Below, piece by piece: positions 6,143-7,726 of a DNA stretch of 7,726 nt (its first letter is position 1; each line of letters starts with the position of its first letter). The stretch lies in contig USIH01000102.1 of the NCBI GenBank assembly GCA_900554705.1, positions 1 through 7,726 on the forward strand, given 5' to 3'. The notes under the pieces are model-generated. The model made no database searches. It saw only the letters and a list, made by a program, of their open reading frames with translations, and was not told the DNA's origin. This stretch comes from an uncultured Eubacteriales bacterium (GTDB lineage Bacteria; Bacillota; Clostridia; Oscillospirales; Oscillospiraceae). Both the position numbers and the translations under genes were made by a program.

Positions 6143-7726
6143 TCAGAACAGGCAGTTTTCGATGTAGCGGTGGAGTATCGCCGCGACCTGCGCACGGGTC
6201 GCGCCGCCTGCGGGCAGGAGCTTACCGTCCGCGCCGTTTATGATGCCCTCGGCAACCGCCCAGGACATTGCGTCCTTCGCGTAGGCGGAAACGCTTGCAG
6301 AGTCTGCAAAGCCGCCGAGATCCTTGGCTGCCGAGACGTCAATGCCCTTGAAGGAGGCGTAGCGGTAAAGCACCGCCGCCATCTGCTCACGCGTGATGGT
6401 GTCGTTGGGAGCGAAGACCTTGTCGCTGTAGCCCTTTACGATGCCGTTTGCCGCGGCCCAGTCGACGGCGCCGCTGTACCAGCTGCCGCCGGCGTCGGTA
6501 AACGATGAGGCTGCGGCCTTGGGGCTTCCCTCCATGCGCCACAGGACGGTGACGAGCATTGCGCGGGTCATCGTGAGCTCCGGCTCGAAGGTGCTTGCGG
6601 AGGTTCCGGCAAACAGCGCGTTATTGAACGCGTAGTACACGTCGCCGAAGTACCATGCGCCTGTTGCAACGTCGGTAAACGGGAACGGAGTGACCGCGGC
6701 CATAACGCCGGTCGTAACGGTGCAGGTAAGCCTGCCGCCGCTTGCGCTGCTGCCGGTGGCCTTTATCGTGCCGTCGGCGGCTATCGAGGCTGCCGCAAAG
6801 CCGCTGCCGCTTACGGGAACGGTGAGCGTGCAGCTCTTGCTTATGTCCTTGCCGCCGGCTGTCGCCGAAACGATGAAGGTCTGAGCGCTGCCGAGCTTCT
6901 CGCCGAGGGCGCGCTTCTGCGCGGCGTTGGGCTCGGGTGAGGCGAGACACACGCTCACGTCGCCGCTGCCTGCAAGGTCTTTGCTGTCAAAGCCGGCGGC
7001 GCCCATGGAGGTGACGAAGCTTATCTTATTAGCCGCGGACAGTGCGGAAACGCCGCGCTCCCAAATGTTCACCGTGCCGAGGCCGGTTTCGGATACATCG
7101 ACGGAAACGGTCCTGCCGCTTGCGCCGAGCTCGCGCATCATGATGCGCGTCGGGAACACGGTGCACACATCGCCGTCGACGATTGCCGGTGCGCTGACGG
7201 TGTTCGAGCCGCACGAGAGCTTGACGTTCGTTGTGTTCAGTCCGCCGTTTAAGACGATCAGCGCGTCGTTATCCGAGGGGAAGTTTGAGTCGTTGCCCAT
7301 TGAGTCGGCTATTTTATAAATGTAGTCGTTTATCTTCGCTTTGACGGCTTTCGTGAAGAAGTTATCAAACTTCATGGCAGAGGCCGCGTCGCCGAAGGCG
7401 TACTTCTTGACGATGGCAAGCAGCTGATCGAGGATCTCGCCGTTTTTGATCTTGTCAAGGCCGGCCTGCACCCAGACGGGGTAGTTGCCGTCGTCCTCGC
7501 CGCCGAGGTGGCTCTGATAGATGTAGTTTACAGCGTCGAGCAGGGTCTTGTCATCGGTGACGGGGATGTTAACGCCCTCGGTGATGATGCCCTGAATGTT
7601 CGCAACGATGCGGTTGCTTATCCAGGTCGAAACGCTCGTTTCAACGGGGTTGAGCTTCTTGAGCATGCCGCCTATGAAGCTTCCGGCGACGTGATTGAGC
7701 ATATCGGCCGAGAAGCCGCGCTCCCT
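6143..7726 (-). CDS. SLH-anchored surface protein, N-terminus beyond the window
   Basis: The frame stays open to the right edge: eight codons (R E R G F S A D) precede the first Met at 7702, and no ribosome binding site lies before that Met, so the true start and any signal peptide are outside. Counting from that Met (519 residues), positions 1-140 look helical and match nothing I know. Residues 160-335 are Ser/Thr/Gly/Val-rich and probably beta-sandwich. A segment APAIVDGDVCTVFPTRIMMRELGAS (171-195) weakly recalls copper amine oxidase N-terminal-like domains often paired with SLH repeats. Three SLH repeats close the protein: FPFTDVATGAWYFGDV (340 on), SFTDAGGSWYSGAVDWA (400 on) and GFADSASVSAYAKDAMSWA (464 on), with TRAM, TREQ and TRAQ at the usual TRAE position. 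SLH repeats bind cell-wall polymer, so the protein is expected on the cell surface. Its specific job is unknown. It converges on dnaK and shares its terminator. Confidence 0.88.
   Translation of the reverse strand, partial: RERGFSADMLNHVAGSFIGGMLKKLNPVETSVSTWISNRIVANIQGIITEGVNIPVTDDKTLLDAVNYIYQSHLGGEDDGNYPVWVQAGLDKIKNGEILDQLLAIVKKYAFGDAASAMKFDNFFTKAVKAKINDYIYKIADSMGNDSNFPSDNDALIVLNGGLNTTNVKLSCGSNTVSAPAIVDGDVCTVFPTRIMMRELGASGRTVSVDVSETGLGTVNIWERGVSALSAANKISFVTSMGAAGFDSKDLAGSGDVSVCLASPEPNAAQKRALGEKLGSAQTFIVSATAGGKDISKSCTLTVPVSGSGFAAASIAADGTIKATGSSASGGRLTCTVTTGVMAAVTPFPFTDVATGAWYFGDVYYAFNNALFAGTSASTFEPELTMTRAMLVTVLWRMEGSPKAAASSFTDAGGSWYSGAVDWAAANGIVKGYSDKVFAPNDTITREQMAAVLYRYASFKGIDVSAAKDLGGFADSASVSAYAKDAMSWAVAEGIINGADGKLLPAGGATRAQVAAILHRYIENCLF

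Noticed and set aside
7700..7702. ATG at 7702-7700 as the true start of the right-hand SLH protein
   Set aside because: There is no ribosome binding site before it, no signal peptide after it, and the frame stays open to the window edge.

Overview
The window reads as chromosomal DNA from a GC-rich, endospore-forming, Gram-positive anaerobe of the class Clostridia. An Oscillospiraceae-type genome (Oscillibacter/Flavonifractor-like) is my best guess. The basis is spoIVA (found only in endospore formers), a CIRCE-controlled hrcA-grpE-dnaK operon, a DnaK without the N-terminal-lobe insertion of Gram-negative DnaKs, and two genes ending in S-layer homology (SLH) repeats. The genus assignment is inference; the sporulation and heat-shock gene identities are secure.

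Layout. (1) Positions 1-89 hold the last codons of an SLH protein, followed by a strong terminator and a short AT-rich 7-bp tandem repeat. (2) spoIVA lies on the minus strand (219-1685), with a candidate sigma-E promoter at 1719-1747. (3) Divergent from it is a 47-residue single-pass membrane protein (1799-1942). (4) The 423-base gap before hrcA contains an AT-rich segment bracketed by a 17-18 bp inverted repeat, an elaborate stem-loop, a GC-rich hairpin, and then a textbook sigma-A promoter with a perfect CIRCE operator. (5) hrcA, grpE (TTG start) and dnaK follow on the plus strand (2366-5835). (6) About 300 bases of closely packed hairpins without a gene end in a bidirectional terminator at 6089-6128. 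(7) A second SLH-anchored surface protein runs on the minus strand from 6143 off the right edge of the window.

How the parts work together. HrcA represses its own operon by binding CIRCE over the transcription start. GrpE is the nucleotide exchange factor for DnaK. dnaJ, commonly next in this operon, is absent here: dnaK is followed directly by the hairpin array and a convergent gene. SpoIVA builds the basement layer of the spore coat and is an independent unit.

Most of the window is ordinary housekeeping and sporulation DNA. I see no defence system, CRISPR array or clearly novel multigene system. The parts worth a second look are noncoding: the inverted-repeat-bounded segment upstream of hrcA, the hairpin array after dnaK with two overlapping alternative folds, and a shared GACAGTCT motif that links the two regions.
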